Origin: a bacterium
GTDB lineage: Bacteria > Bdellovibrionota_C > UBA2361 > RFPC01
DNA: 64,000 nt
Direction: 5' to 3'
Assembly: GCA_030431715.1 (NCBI GenBank)
Contig: JAUIIO010000016.1
Span: 34,612 to 98,611 of the forward strand
Made by a program: the position numbers and the translations under genes. Below, piece by piece: positions 1-7,641 of this stretch (its first letter is position 1; every line of letters begins with the position of its first letter). The notes below the pieces were generated by a model. That model was given only the letters and a program-made list of their open reading frames with translations. It was not told the origin of the DNA and ran no database searches.

Positions 1-1
1 T

Positions 2-667
2 CAGATCATCGCCGATCACATGGTACGCTCAAAGCAAACTAGCCCTCACGTGTACTCCGTACAAGAAGTTGATTGCTCTAGAATTGCCGCTTACCGGGCA
101 AAACATAAAAATGAGTTTAAGAAACGAGAAGGCTTTAATCTAAGCTACACACCATTCTTCCTTGAAGCTGCAGTACGTGGACTCAAGCAGTTCCCCGGCA
201 TCAATGCCTCAGTAGAGGACAACACCATCCTTCTTAAACGTGATATTAATCTTGGGTGTGCGGTCGCTCTAGGAAATACCGGCCTCATCGTTCCAGTGAT
301 AAAGAAAGCTGATGAGAAAAACTTCGTTGGAATCTGTCGAGGGCTTAACGATCTGGCTCTACGCGCTCGTGACAAAAAACTCCTTCCTGAGGAAGTTATG
401 GGTGGAACGTTTACCGTTACCAACCCGGGCGTATTCGGCACCATGATTGGAACACCTATCATCAATCAGCCGCAAGTTGCGATCCTCTGCCTCGGAGCTA
501 TTAAGAAACGCCCCGTCGTAGTTGATGATATGATTGCCGTGCGCGAGATCTGCTACCTGACACTCTCTTACGATCACCGTATCGTAGATGGAGCGCTGGG
601 TGGACAATACCTCAAGTTCGTACGTGAATATCTTGAAGGCTGGGATCTCGACCGCCCACTGTACTAG
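2..667 (+). CDS. 2-oxo acid dehydrogenase E2 acyltransferase, C-terminal catalytic domain (5' partial)
   Basis: This is the catalytic domain of a dihydrolipoyl acyltransferase, the E2 core of a pyruvate, 2-oxoglutarate or branched-chain dehydrogenase complex, which moves an acyl group from lipoyl-lysine to CoA. The reading frame is open to the left window edge, so the lipoyl and E1/E3-binding domains lie outside. The first visible residues (QIIADHMVRSK) match the start of the catalytic domain, and the C-terminus carries the active-site signature YDHRIVDGA, with the catalytic His and Asp of the HxxxDG motif. FTVTNPGVFG and the GTPIINQPQVAIL region are also typical. The substrate specificity cannot be read from this fragment. 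Downstream lies a hexamer-type palindrome and then rsmD. Confidence 0.95.
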   Translation, partial: QIIADHMVRSKQTSPHVYSVQEVDCSRIAAYRAKHKNEFKKREGFNLSYTPFFLEAAVRGLKQFPGINASVEDNTILLKRDINLGCAVALGNTGLIVPVIKKADEKNFVGICRGLNDLALRARDKKLLPEEVMGGTFTVTNPGVFGTMIGTPIINQPQVAILCLGAIKKRPVVVDDMIAVREICYLTLSYDHRIVDGALGGQYLKFVREYLEGWDLDRPLY

Positions 668-684
668 TGCAGCGCTCCTCAGAT

Positions 685-760
685 CCTTGACCTTAACCTA
701 GACCTTAACCTGCTCCATAAAAAATTTGGTATAGGTTCAGGTTTAGGTCAAGGTGCAGGT
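685..760. repeat. Imperfect intergenic palindrome of AGGTNN-type hexamers
   Basis: The 21-nt arms 685-705 and 733-753 are inverted repeats matching at about 18 positions, with a 27-nt loop. The right half (728-760) is a run of degenerate AGGTNN hexamers and reappears at 32747-32773 with exactly one 6-nt unit missing. It lies between the E2 gene and rsmD. It could act as a transcription terminator or be a member of a dispersed repeat family; there is no clear T-tract. Confidence 0.7.
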
Positions 761-801
761 ACCGTTGCAAATAGTACTTTGTGCCTGTAGATTGCTGGGC
801 T

Positions 802-1347
802 ATGAGAGTTATTGCAGGGAAAGCGAAGGGTACGAAACTTTTGAGTGTGCCGGGGGATACGACGAGGCCTATTCTTGATCGAGTAAAGACCCCACTCTTT
901 GATATCCTCAGGCCAGAGATCCAAGGTGTCAGAATGCTCGACCTCTTTGCCGGGAGCGGCTCTGTAGGCATTGAAGCCATCAGCCAAGGGGCTGAGCACT
1001 GCACTTTTCTCGATCTCGCGAAGAAGGCTACCGATACTATTAAAAAAAATCTTGAATCAGCAAGACTCGGCGAGCAATCCGAGGTGCGTACAACTGACGC
1101 ATTCGCTTACCTGAGAAACACTTCTAAAACTTTCGATCTCATTTATATCGCCCCACCACAGTATAAGGGGCTCTGGCTCGAGGCCCTTCAATGTATCGGG
1201 GAACGCCCTTCTCTCGTAGAGGATGACGGCTTAATGGTTGTACAGATAGATCCGAAGGAACAAGAAGCATTCACGCTACGTGCATTTGAAGTTGAGCAGG
1301 AGCGCAAATACGGGAACACGCTTTTCATGTTCCTACGTAAAACCTGA
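802..1347 (+). CDS. rsmD: 16S rRNA (guanine966-N2)-methyltransferase RsmD family
   Basis: SAM-dependent methyltransferase of the RsmD family, expected to methylate a guanine N2 in 16S rRNA. From the ATG at 802 the protein is 181 aa and begins MRVIAGKAKGTKL, the usual RsmD start; a GTG at 781 would add seven residues that do not fit the family. The SAM-binding motif MLDLFAGSGSVGIEA is intact. The catalytic loop reads IAPPQYKGLW instead of the textbook DPPF/Y, a variant I believe occurs in part of the family. The 3' end overlaps the convergent DUF721 gene by 23 bp. Confidence 0.92.
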   Translation: MRVIAGKAKGTKLLSVPGDTTRPILDRVKTPLFDILRPEIQGVRMLDLFAGSGSVGIEAISQGAEHCTFLDLAKKATDTIKKNLESARLGEQSEVRTTDAFAYLRNTSKTFDLIYIAPPQYKGLWLEALQCIGERPSLVEDDGLMVVQIDPKEQEAFTLRAFEVEQERKYGNTLFMFLRKT

Positions 1348-1672
1348 TATCACGAACAGTCTGATCTTCACCAAGATACTTTTGCAGACGATGAATGATA
1401 ACACTTTTTTGAAACGTGAGCTCCTGCGCCCAGACAGAGCTTGTAACTCGCACAGAAAGTACATCTCGCTGGATTCTCTCCGGGAAGGCTCGCTTAGCGA
1501 TCTCTTCCCCAACGATCTCCTTCCAATGCAAAACAAATCTGTACGAAGCAATTTTCTTATCAAGTCCGAATCTGCGAAACGCATTTTTTAAAACGAGCTC
1601 AACGGCCTGCGGGCTCCTTCTCGGGCCAGTTTTTCGCACACGATATCTCAGTCCGCTTTTCTTCTGTTCCAT
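1325..1672 (-). CDS. DUF721 / DciA-like protein
   Basis: A 115-aa basic protein of the DUF721 family, whose best-studied members (DciA) act as DnaB helicase operators or loaders in bacteria lacking DnaC. The family pattern is visible in the middle: VLHWKEIVGEEIAKRAFPER followed by a strand-rich segment LSVRVTSSVWAQELTFQK. The start is an ATG at 1672. It lies 15 nt downstream of the ftsB-like gene on the same strand, so the two are probably co-transcribed, and it overlaps the end of rsmD tail to tail. The replication role is inferred from the family only. Confidence 0.8.
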   Translation of the reverse strand: MEQKKSGLRYRVRKTGPRRSPQAVELVLKNAFRRFGLDKKIASYRFVLHWKEIVGEEIAKRAFPERIQRDVLSVRVTSSVWAQELTFQKSVIIHRLQKYLGEDQTVRDIRFYVGT

Positions 1673-1687
1673 AGTTAATACACTATC

Positions 1688-1996
1688 CTATCTCGCAGCT
1701 TCCTCATTCACACTAGGTTCATCTGGAAAGAGAAATACAAGCTCATTATCTCGAGCAAGGGCCAATTCGTTGCGTGCTGTCTTCTCGAGCATCCTATCAT
1801 CTGCTTGGAGCCCATTTACCTCCTTACGAAGACCAACAATTTTCTCCTTAAGTGCTGAGGTCTCCTCAGTTTGCTCAAGCAGGCTCTCCTTAAGCTGCTG
1901 CAATTCCCGGTAACTATTATTGCCAAAGAGAGCGATTCCAGCAATAAGAACCGCTAGAGAAAAAATAAGATACGGAGTATATCGCTTCATCTTCAT
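1688..1996 (-). CDS. FtsB/DivIC-like septum formation initiator
   Basis: Small bitopic membrane protein of the septum formation initiator family. Starting at MKMKRY (ATG at 1996) it is about 102 aa. It has a short basic N-terminus, one membrane segment (YLIFSLAVLIAGIALFG), a heptad-rich coiled coil of about 45 residues, and a short tail. FtsB forms a complex with FtsL and FtsQ in the divisome. The open frame extends upstream to 2107, but that would overlap the divergent eno start and adds no family-like sequence. It is likely co-transcribed with the DUF721 gene downstream. Confidence 0.8.
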   Translation of the reverse strand: MKMKRYTPYLIFSLAVLIAGIALFGNNSYRELQQLKESLLEQTEETSALKEKIVGLRKEVNGLQADDRMLEKTARNELALARDNELVFLFPDEPSVNEEAAR

Positions 1997-2094
1997 TGAA
2001 AAATACCGGAAAGAAGGGTACAGTACGTTCGCGTAATTCAGAGTATACAGGAATGACTCGCTACGTACCAGTAAGTAACTAAGAAGGACAGGAC

Positions 2095-3384
2095 ATGACT
2101 CTACCAAGCACTATTTCACACATCTTTGCCTACGAATGCCTTGACTCACGCGGATTCCCCACTATCTCTGTGACTGTCGAGCTCGCTGATGGAACTACTG
2201 GAACCGCCATGGTCCCTTCTGGAGCTTCAACAGGACAATTCGAAGCCCATGAGCTCCGCGACGGAGACAAAGAACGCTACCTCGGCAAAGGCGTACTTAA
2301 AGCTCTTGGACATATCGATCAAGATCTAGCACCTGAGGTCATAGGGATGGACGCCCTCGATCAATCTGCACTCGATAGACGACTGATTGAAATTGATGGC
2401 ACTGAAAACAAATCTCGACTCGGCGCGAACGCCATTCTCGGTGTGAGCCTTGCTGCTGCTCAAGCTGCGTCCGCATGCGTCACTCTTCCTCTCTTTAAGT
2501 ACATTGGTGGAGTAAACGCTAGGAAGATGCCCGTTCCCCTTGTAAACGTAATTAACGGTGGCGCACACGCGGCTAACTCACTCGACTTTCAAGAGTTCAT
2601 GCTCGTACCGCATCCTTCCGGAACATTCTTTGAGAATATACGAGCAGCCTCTGAAGTTTTTCATGCACTGAAAAAGAACCTCGTAAAAAAAGGAATGAGT
2701 GTAGGCCTCGGGGACGAAGGCGGATTCGCGCCAAACCTTGGATCTTCTGAAGAAGCAATTCAGTGCCTGATGGAAGCGATACAAGATGCCGGCTATGAGC
2801 CTGGAAAAGATATTTCACTCGCCCTCGATGTCGCAGCCAGCGAATTTTATGACCGCGAGAAAAAGAAATACGTTCTTAAGAAAAGTTCTGGGGAAGAGAT
2901 GAGCTCAGCAGACATGATCGAGCTCTATGGTTCATGGGTAGATAAATATCCACTTGTGAGCATTGAAGATGGGCTCGACGAAGAAGACTGGGATGGTTGG
3001 GTCGATATGACTGCAAAGATCGGAGACAGGGTTCAGCTCGTAGGAGACGATCTTTTCGTTACGAACCCATCCAGACTTCGTGATGGTATCGTACGAGGCG
3101 CGGCAAACTCTATCCTTATCAAACTCAACCAGATAGGTACTGTTACCGAAACGCTTGAGGCTATCGGGCTCGCTCAAGAGAACAGCTATACCACCGTCAT
3201 CTCTCACCGGTCTGGTGAAACAGAGGATACATTTATTGCCGATCTCGCCGTTGCTACTGGCGCCGGTCAGATTAAAACAGGTTCAGTTTGTCGCGGGGAA
3301 AGAACTGCGAAATACAACAGACTGCTCTGGATTGAGACGTACCTGCAAGGCGAGTCATTCACTCAGAATCCGTTTTCAGGATAA
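2095..3384 (+). CDS. eno: Enolase
   Basis: Converts 2-phosphoglycerate to phosphoenolpyruvate in glycolysis and gluconeogenesis; cytosolic and Mg2+-dependent. Full length at 429 aa. Hallmarks are LDSRGFPT near the N-terminus, the GDEGGFAP loop with the catalytic glutamate near residue 208, the metal ligands in [10 protein letters not shown], the catalytic lysine near residue 343 in [10 protein letters not shown], and [10 protein letters not shown] good Shine-Dalgarno (AAGGACAGG) precedes the ATG. It is divergent from ftsB, with about 100 bp between the two start codons that must hold both promoters. Confidence 0.98.
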   Translation: MTLPSTISHIFAYECLDSRGFPTISVTVELADGTTGTAMVPSGASTGQFEAHELRDGDKERYLGKGVLKALGHIDQDLAPEVIGMDALDQSALDRRLIEIDGTENKSRLGANAILGVSLAAAQAASACVTLPLFKYIGGVNARKMPVPLVNVINGGAHAANSLDFQEFMLVPHPSGTFFENIRAASEVFHALKKNLVKKGMSVGLGDEGGFAPNLGSSEEAIQCLMEAIQDAGYEPGKDISLALDVAASEFYDREKKKYVLKKSSGEEMSSADMIELYGSWVDKYPLVSIEDGLDEEDWDGWVDMTAKIGDRVQLVGDDLFVTNPSRLRDGIVRGAANSILIKLNQIGTVTETLEAIGLAQENSYTTVISHRSGETEDTFIADLAVATGAGQIKTGSVCRGERTAKYNRLLWIETYLQGESFTQNPFSG

Positions 3385-3397
3385 ACAGCCTAGGGAA

Positions 3398-3466
3398 CCT
3401 TGTCCTGCTCCTTGTCCTTGTCTTATTCCATTTTGGGTCAAGAATAGGACTAGGAGCAAGACAAGG
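3398..3466. repeat. Imperfect intergenic palindrome of CCTTGT-type hexamers
   Basis: Left arm 3398-3428 and right arm 3442-3466 are inverted repeats. They align with two mismatches once a single 6-nt unit is removed from the left arm. The left arm reads as degenerate CCTTGT/CCTGCT hexamers. It lies 13 bp downstream of the enolase stop codon and could form the end of that transcript. The rest of the eno-icd interval (3467-3641) shows no gene or clear site. Confidence 0.7.
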
Positions 3467-3641
3467 ATTATAGAGCCACCAATATTGGAACTCATTGATA
3501 GAGATTGCCTTTAGCAGGAGAGGCTAAGGTCCTATTGAGGTAGCTCACTAACCAGTGGAAGAACTCCCACACCTTCTCCCCCTTTTCCCTCCATCCGTGT
3601 TCATGTTTTAATAGAAACAAACATTCGTTCAGGTTTGAATT

Positions 3642-5078
3642 ATGCAAAAAGTGACACTTGCGCCCGGTGATGGGATTGGTCCGGAGATAACATCCGCTAC
3701 TCTTAAGATCCTTAAAGCGGCGAAGGTGCCGTTAGAATTTGAGGAAGTAAAAGTTGGAAAAGAGGTTTTTGAGAGTGGGAACTCTTCAGGCCTTGGCCCT
3801 GAATGCTGGGAGAGCATACACCGCAATAACGTCATACTCAAAGGTCCTATTACTACTCCGCAAGGCGGAGGGTATAAAAGTCTAAATGTCACCCTAAGAG
3901 CAAGCCTTGGTCTCTTTGCCAACATCAGACAGTGCAAAACCTACGCCCCATTTATTAAGACACATCACCCTGAGATGAATGTGGTTATCATCAGAGAGAA
4001 TGAAGAAGACACCTACTCCGGCATTGAACATCGACAATCACAAGAAGTGGCCCAAACACTGAAGCTCATATCAAGACCAGGCTCAGAAGCTATTATCCGC
4101 TATGCCTTCGAGTATGCGAAAGCACACGGCAGGAAGCTTGTGACCTGCATGAGTAAAGACAATATCATGAAACTTACAGATGGGCTCTTCCACCGCGTCT
4201 TTAATGAAATTGCGGTAGATTATCCTGAGATTAAAAGCGACCATCAAATCATCGACATTGGTGCAGCGAATCTTGCGGCTCACCCCGAGAGTCTTGATGT
4301 CATTGTTACCCAGAATCTCTACGGCGATATCATCTCAGACATTGCCGCCCAAATCGCAGGCTCTGTCGGTCTCGCTGGTTCAGCTAATATTGGTAAAAAA
4401 TATTCGATGTTTGAAGCCATTCATGGGTCTGCTCCCGATATCTCTGGAAAGAATATCGCTAATCCTTCTGGCTTACTCTCAGCGGCGATCATGATGCTCA
4501 CTCATCTCGGCATCTCTGCCGAAGCCGAACAGATAAGCAATGCATGGCTGTGCACCCTCGAAGATGGCATTCACACCGGTGACATTTTTACAGAAACGTT
4601 AAGCAAAGAAAAAGTCTCCACATCGGATTTTGCCAATGCTATCATTGAAAGACTGGGCAAAAAGCCAGAGCAACTTACCCCCGTCTCATACAAAACAACA
4701 AAGCTCAGTATGGACTTCTCTCCTTCGCAAGAGCTTGAAGAAAAAACCCTTATCGGATGCGATGTCTTCCTTGAATGGAGAGAAGAGGACCGTTCGCCTG
4801 AGAAACTCGCCCGGAAGGTCGAAGCACTAAGCTCTGACGCCCTTCCCCTCTCTATCATCACAAACCGCGGAGTAAAAGTGTATCCGGCTCCTCCCACAGA
4901 GGCATTCAAGAGCGACCACTGGAGATGTCGGTTCCTGACCCCAAACGAACAACCCCTTGATTATGTACAGATTCTTGAGCTTCTCGCTCAGCTACATAAG
5001 GCACAGCTTGATATCCTTAAGACCGAGCACCTCTATCTCTTTTCAGGGAAAGAGGGGTTCTCAAGAGCACAGGGTTAA
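3642..5078 (+). CDS. icd: NADP-type isocitrate dehydrogenase, long (Thermus/Rickettsia-like) form
   Basis: Oxidative decarboxylation of isocitrate to 2-oxoglutarate in the TCA cycle. The core (about residues 1-335) has LAPGDGIGPEIT, the substrate loop YKSLNVTLRASLGLFANIR, RENEEDTYSGIEH, KDNIMKLTDG, the metal-binding QNLYGDIISD and FEAIHGSAPDI. Residues from about 340 to 478 form the extra C-terminal domain (GCDVFLEWREED onward) seen in Thermus- and Rickettsia-type enzymes of about 480-500 aa. I chose the ATG at 3642 because the family starts just before the first beta strand. Cofactor preference for NADP is inferred from the subgroup. Confidence 0.93.
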   Translation: MQKVTLAPGDGIGPEITSATLKILKAAKVPLEFEEVKVGKEVFESGNSSGLGPECWESIHRNNVILKGPITTPQGGGYKSLNVTLRASLGLFANIRQCKTYAPFIKTHHPEMNVVIIRENEEDTYSGIEHRQSQEVAQTLKLISRPGSEAIIRYAFEYAKAHGRKLVTCMSKDNIMKLTDGLFHRVFNEIAVDYPEIKSDHQIIDIGAANLAAHPESLDVIVTQNLYGDIISDIAAQIAGSVGLAGSANIGKKYSMFEAIHGSAPDISGKNIANPSGLLSAAIMMLTHLGISAEAEQISNAWLCTLEDGIHTGDIFTETLSKEKVSTSDFANAIIERLGKKPEQLTPVSYKTTKLSMDFSPSQELEEKTLIGCDVFLEWREEDRSPEKLARKVEALSSDALPLSIITNRGVKVYPAPPTEAFKSDHWRCRFLTPNEQPLDYVQILELLAQLHKAQLDILKTEHLYLFSGKEGFSRAQG

Positions 5079-5172
5079 CCTCCCGGGCGCTTAATAAGCA
5101 TTTTGATCTTTGACGTGGCAAGCATTTACATGAATACTTGAGGGAAGCTATTTATCAGTTCCATGGTGTGTA

Positions 5173-6651
5173 TTGAGTGTGAACCGAAATCTGTCTTCCC
5201 CATCCTCCTCCCCGCTCCCACCGCTTACGGAAGTAACCCTTACGCCCGCCACTGATTACACACGAGAGACAGAGAGAAAGCTCACTTCGCTCTACCACTC
5301 TGCTCTAGATGCTCTTGATGCTAAACCACTCTGCTTAGAAAGCAGCACGTCAATAAATTCAGCTCTGGCCACCGTAGCTCACTATGCTACAAGCCATATC
5401 GAGGAACATCTCGGTGAGAAAGTAGCAGAACATATCACGGGTCTGGGCATCAATGGTCGCGCCATAACCGATAAAACAGGTAATATCGTGAGCTACCACA
5501 TCCTTTTTCGAGCAAACGACCGAAAGGGTCGGCACTATGTCCTTACGGACAATGGCGTTTACACAACAGATTCTTTCAATCTCCCCTCTTTTACTCGAGT
5601 ATCACTTGAGGCCGGAAAAAACAAAAAACAGGGAGGACTCACATTTGCGCCAATCATTTCAGATGAAGATCTGTATGAAGCAAGATGTGCGTTTCGTGCC
5701 CTTATCAAAACACAACCGGAAGAAGCCCTTTTCTCCGATAATATTATTTCAGGAGTCATCATCGGACAAGATGAGGTAAGCAAGCTACTTCAAGAGAGGA
5801 AGTTTAACGACAATCTTATTGTAAGAGAGATTAAACCATCTCCCCTCACCTATGTCATTCGATGTGGACCACGCACAGTGCTAGTTTCTCTATTACATGA
5901 GAATGGCCATCTTAGCGCAAAAGCTAAGGAGCTTACCCCCGTTCACCAGAAAAGCACCTTTCATGCAGGCACAAATATAATTACTACAAGCTCAGCGAAC
6001 GATCAGATAGAACATTTGTATCTGAGCACCATAGGTACCGGATCCCATTTTACCGAGCTGACAGAAAACGAGCAAGAGAGCATGCAAAAGCTTGAAGAGT
6101 ACTTTATAGGGCGTGCCAAAAACCTTGCTCGTGAATCAGGCATACAGCCTGATGAAAACATCTTCTTTTCATTCGAAAAACCCGATGTTCTTCTTGACGA
6201 CATTATCACAACCGGCCTTTGTACACTGGGTACCATCATGGACAAAGAAGGAAACTATCTGCTTGCAAGCTCTATTGGCCTTCATAAAGTTTCAGATGTT
6301 GGGAAAACTGGGGTCTTCCAATCTTTCCGTCGGGGATACTCTATACACCCCTACCTGAGCGCCAACGCCTACGAAGAGGAACTCTCTAACTTCATTGAGT
6401 CCGTTAACGAGGGGGCTCATTCTGTTATCTGCCGATATTCAATACTCTATGGCATGATCTTTGATAAAATTGGGAAAAAAATCCCAGTACATCCAGAAGA
6501 TCTCACCGTTGTATCGTGCATAGATAACCCACCGGCAGGAAGTGATGCTTCTTTTCGGCTCGATTTCACCAGTCATATTCTTCGAGCCACCTTAAGCCGC
6601 GACTCGCGCGACGGCATAACACCACGAATAAAGGTTACCCCCTATCAGTAA
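5173..6651 (+). CDS. Hypothetical protein, 492 aa
   Basis: I do not recognise this protein. It begins with a Ser/Pro-rich low-complexity stretch (about residues 5-35), has no signal peptide or membrane segment, and then appears as a globular, mixed-composition cytosolic protein. There are candidate starts at TTG 5173 and GTG 5179; neither has a convincing ribosome-binding site, so the true start is uncertain. It lies 94 bp downstream of icd in the same direction and converges with the thioredoxin-like gene. The long uninterrupted frame with normal amino acid composition supports that it is real. Confidence 0.65.
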   Translation: MSVNRNLSSPSSSPLPPLTEVTLTPATDYTRETERKLTSLYHSALDALDAKPLCLESSTSINSALATVAHYATSHIEEHLGEKVAEHITGLGINGRAITDKTGNIVSYHILFRANDRKGRHYVLTDNGVYTTDSFNLPSFTRVSLEAGKNKKQGGLTFAPIISDEDLYEARCAFRALIKTQPEEALFSDNIISGVIIGQDEVSKLLQERKFNDNLIVREIKPSPLTYVIRCGPRTVLVSLLHENGHLSAKAKELTPVHQKSTFHAGTNIITTSSANDQIEHLYLSTIGTGSHFTELTENEQESMQKLEEYFIGRAKNLARESGIQPDENIFFSFEKPDVLLDDIITTGLCTLGTIMDKEGNYLLASSIGLHKVSDVGKTGVFQSFRRGYSIHPYLSANAYEEELSNFIESVNEGAHSVICRYSILYGMIFDKIGKKIPVHPEDLTVVSCIDNPPAGSDASFRLDFTSHILRATLSRDSRDGITPRIKVTPYQ

Positions 6652-6690
6652 GCGGCGTCCCCGAATAGAGAGAGTCGCACAGCGAATCTG

Positions 6691-7281
6691 CTAATCTCCG
6701 TGCTTTGAACGAAGCGTCCCTGAAAGTCTCAACAAGAGGTGAACCCTCTCAAAGAACTGAACCCACTCCGAAAGCTCAACCGCGAGCTCTTGTTCCGATG
6801 GAGGGACAACCCCCGCATCACATGCCGGGCCAAGCTGAGTTTCAGCCTTGAGGCGATACACTGACAGAGGTCTATCTCCCAGCCGCGCCACTTCATTAAA
6901 ATCTTCTGAAAGCGCCAGTACCACTGGGACCCGACTGCCACCACAGATACGCAACTCATTTGCAAGCTCAGGATATTTTTTATTATCAAAGTACTTCACC
7001 TTCATCACAGGACAAGCCTTCTCGATCGCTCGAAACATCGGTCCCTGCCGCACACAGTCACCGCACCATGTGCCCGACAATACAATAACATTTATCTCTC
7101 TGATAAAAGATCCAAGAAGCGCTTTCTGATCAGGTGTGAGCACAATACGCTTCGCTGAGGCTTCCCAACGCTCCCGCTCCTGATCTGTGGCAGTCTGCAG
7201 GTACTCTTCATAAGCAAGCCCTTGCTTAAAATGGTCAACATAGAGTGAGTGGCGAGTGTCAAAATAATTTTCTGTTTGCAT
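6691..7281 (-). CDS. Thioredoxin-family protein with WCGDC motif
   Basis: A 196-aa cytosolic thioredoxin-fold protein. The redox motif is SGTWCGDCVRQGP near residue 71, followed by MKVKYFDNKKYPELANEL and a cis-proline-type loop SRVPVVLALSED. The N-terminal 60 residues form a helical extension (YFDTRHSLYVDHFKQGLAY) and the C-terminus is also extended. It resembles the widespread thioredoxin family proteins annotated as putative thiol reductases; its partner is unknown. No signal peptide is present, so a cytosolic role is likely. It is divergent from lnt across a repeat-rich 360-bp spacer. Confidence 0.85.
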   Translation of the reverse strand: MQTENYFDTRHSLYVDHFKQGLAYEEYLQTATDQERERWEASAKRIVLTPDQKALLGSFIREINVIVLSGTWCGDCVRQGPMFRAIEKACPVMKVKYFDNKKYPELANELRICGGSRVPVVLALSEDFNEVARLGDRPLSVYRLKAETQLGPACDAGVVPPSEQELAVELSEWVQFFERVHLLLRLSGTLRSKHGD

Positions 7282-7641
7282 GAGATAGATATATCACATT
7301 GAAAAGGAAGCACCACACCTCCAAGAAACTCTCCCGCCCTCTTCTTTTTCCTCTTTTTCTTCCTCTTTTTCTTGCACTTGCACGTGCACTTCAAGCTGGA
7401 CTCGGATTGAGGCAGGGAGTAATGGCTAGGAACAGAACCGCGGCAGGACTACCAAATCTCAGCAATGGTCTACTCCTAATCCTCATCTTCCTCCTCCTCT
7501 TCATCCTGCACCTGCACTAGAGGAGGATGAGGAGAAAGTTCAAGAGGAAGATGAGGAGCTATAGATCTAGAGAATACCTAAGTTCTTAACCTCAAAAACA
7601 CACTGTGCCATCACTTAATTGATGACTATACTAAGTGTCGT
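7282..7641. repeat. Low-complexity palindromic spacer with polypyrimidine hexamers
   Basis: This 360-bp spacer between the divergent thioredoxin-like and lnt genes contains two pyrimidine-rich tracts with hexamer periodicity. The first (about 7337-7390) is made of CTCTTC/CTTTTT/CACTTG words. The second (about 7472-7515) is CTCATC/CTCCTC-like and is followed by a purine-rich complementary arm (about 7520-7558), forming an imperfect hairpin. The Lys-rich reading frame across the first tract is a by-product of the repeat. The last 80 bp, AT-richer, probably hold the lnt promoter. Confidence 0.6.

Noticed and set aside
781..801. Upstream GTG start for rsmD
   Set aside because: The extra residues do not match the RsmD N-terminus, whereas MRVIAGK from 802 does.
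1137..1175. RsmD catalytic loop APPQY as a mutation
   Set aside because: It departs from DPPF/Y but appears to be a normal subgroup variant of the family, so I do not treat it as damage.
1997..2107. Longer N-terminus for the FtsB-like protein
   Set aside because: It runs through the divergent eno leader and start and has no family-like sequence.
7092..7394. Lys-rich ORF (KKKRKKKRKKK)
   Set aside because: It is the translated polypyrimidine tract of the intergenic repeat overlapping the thioredoxin-like gene.
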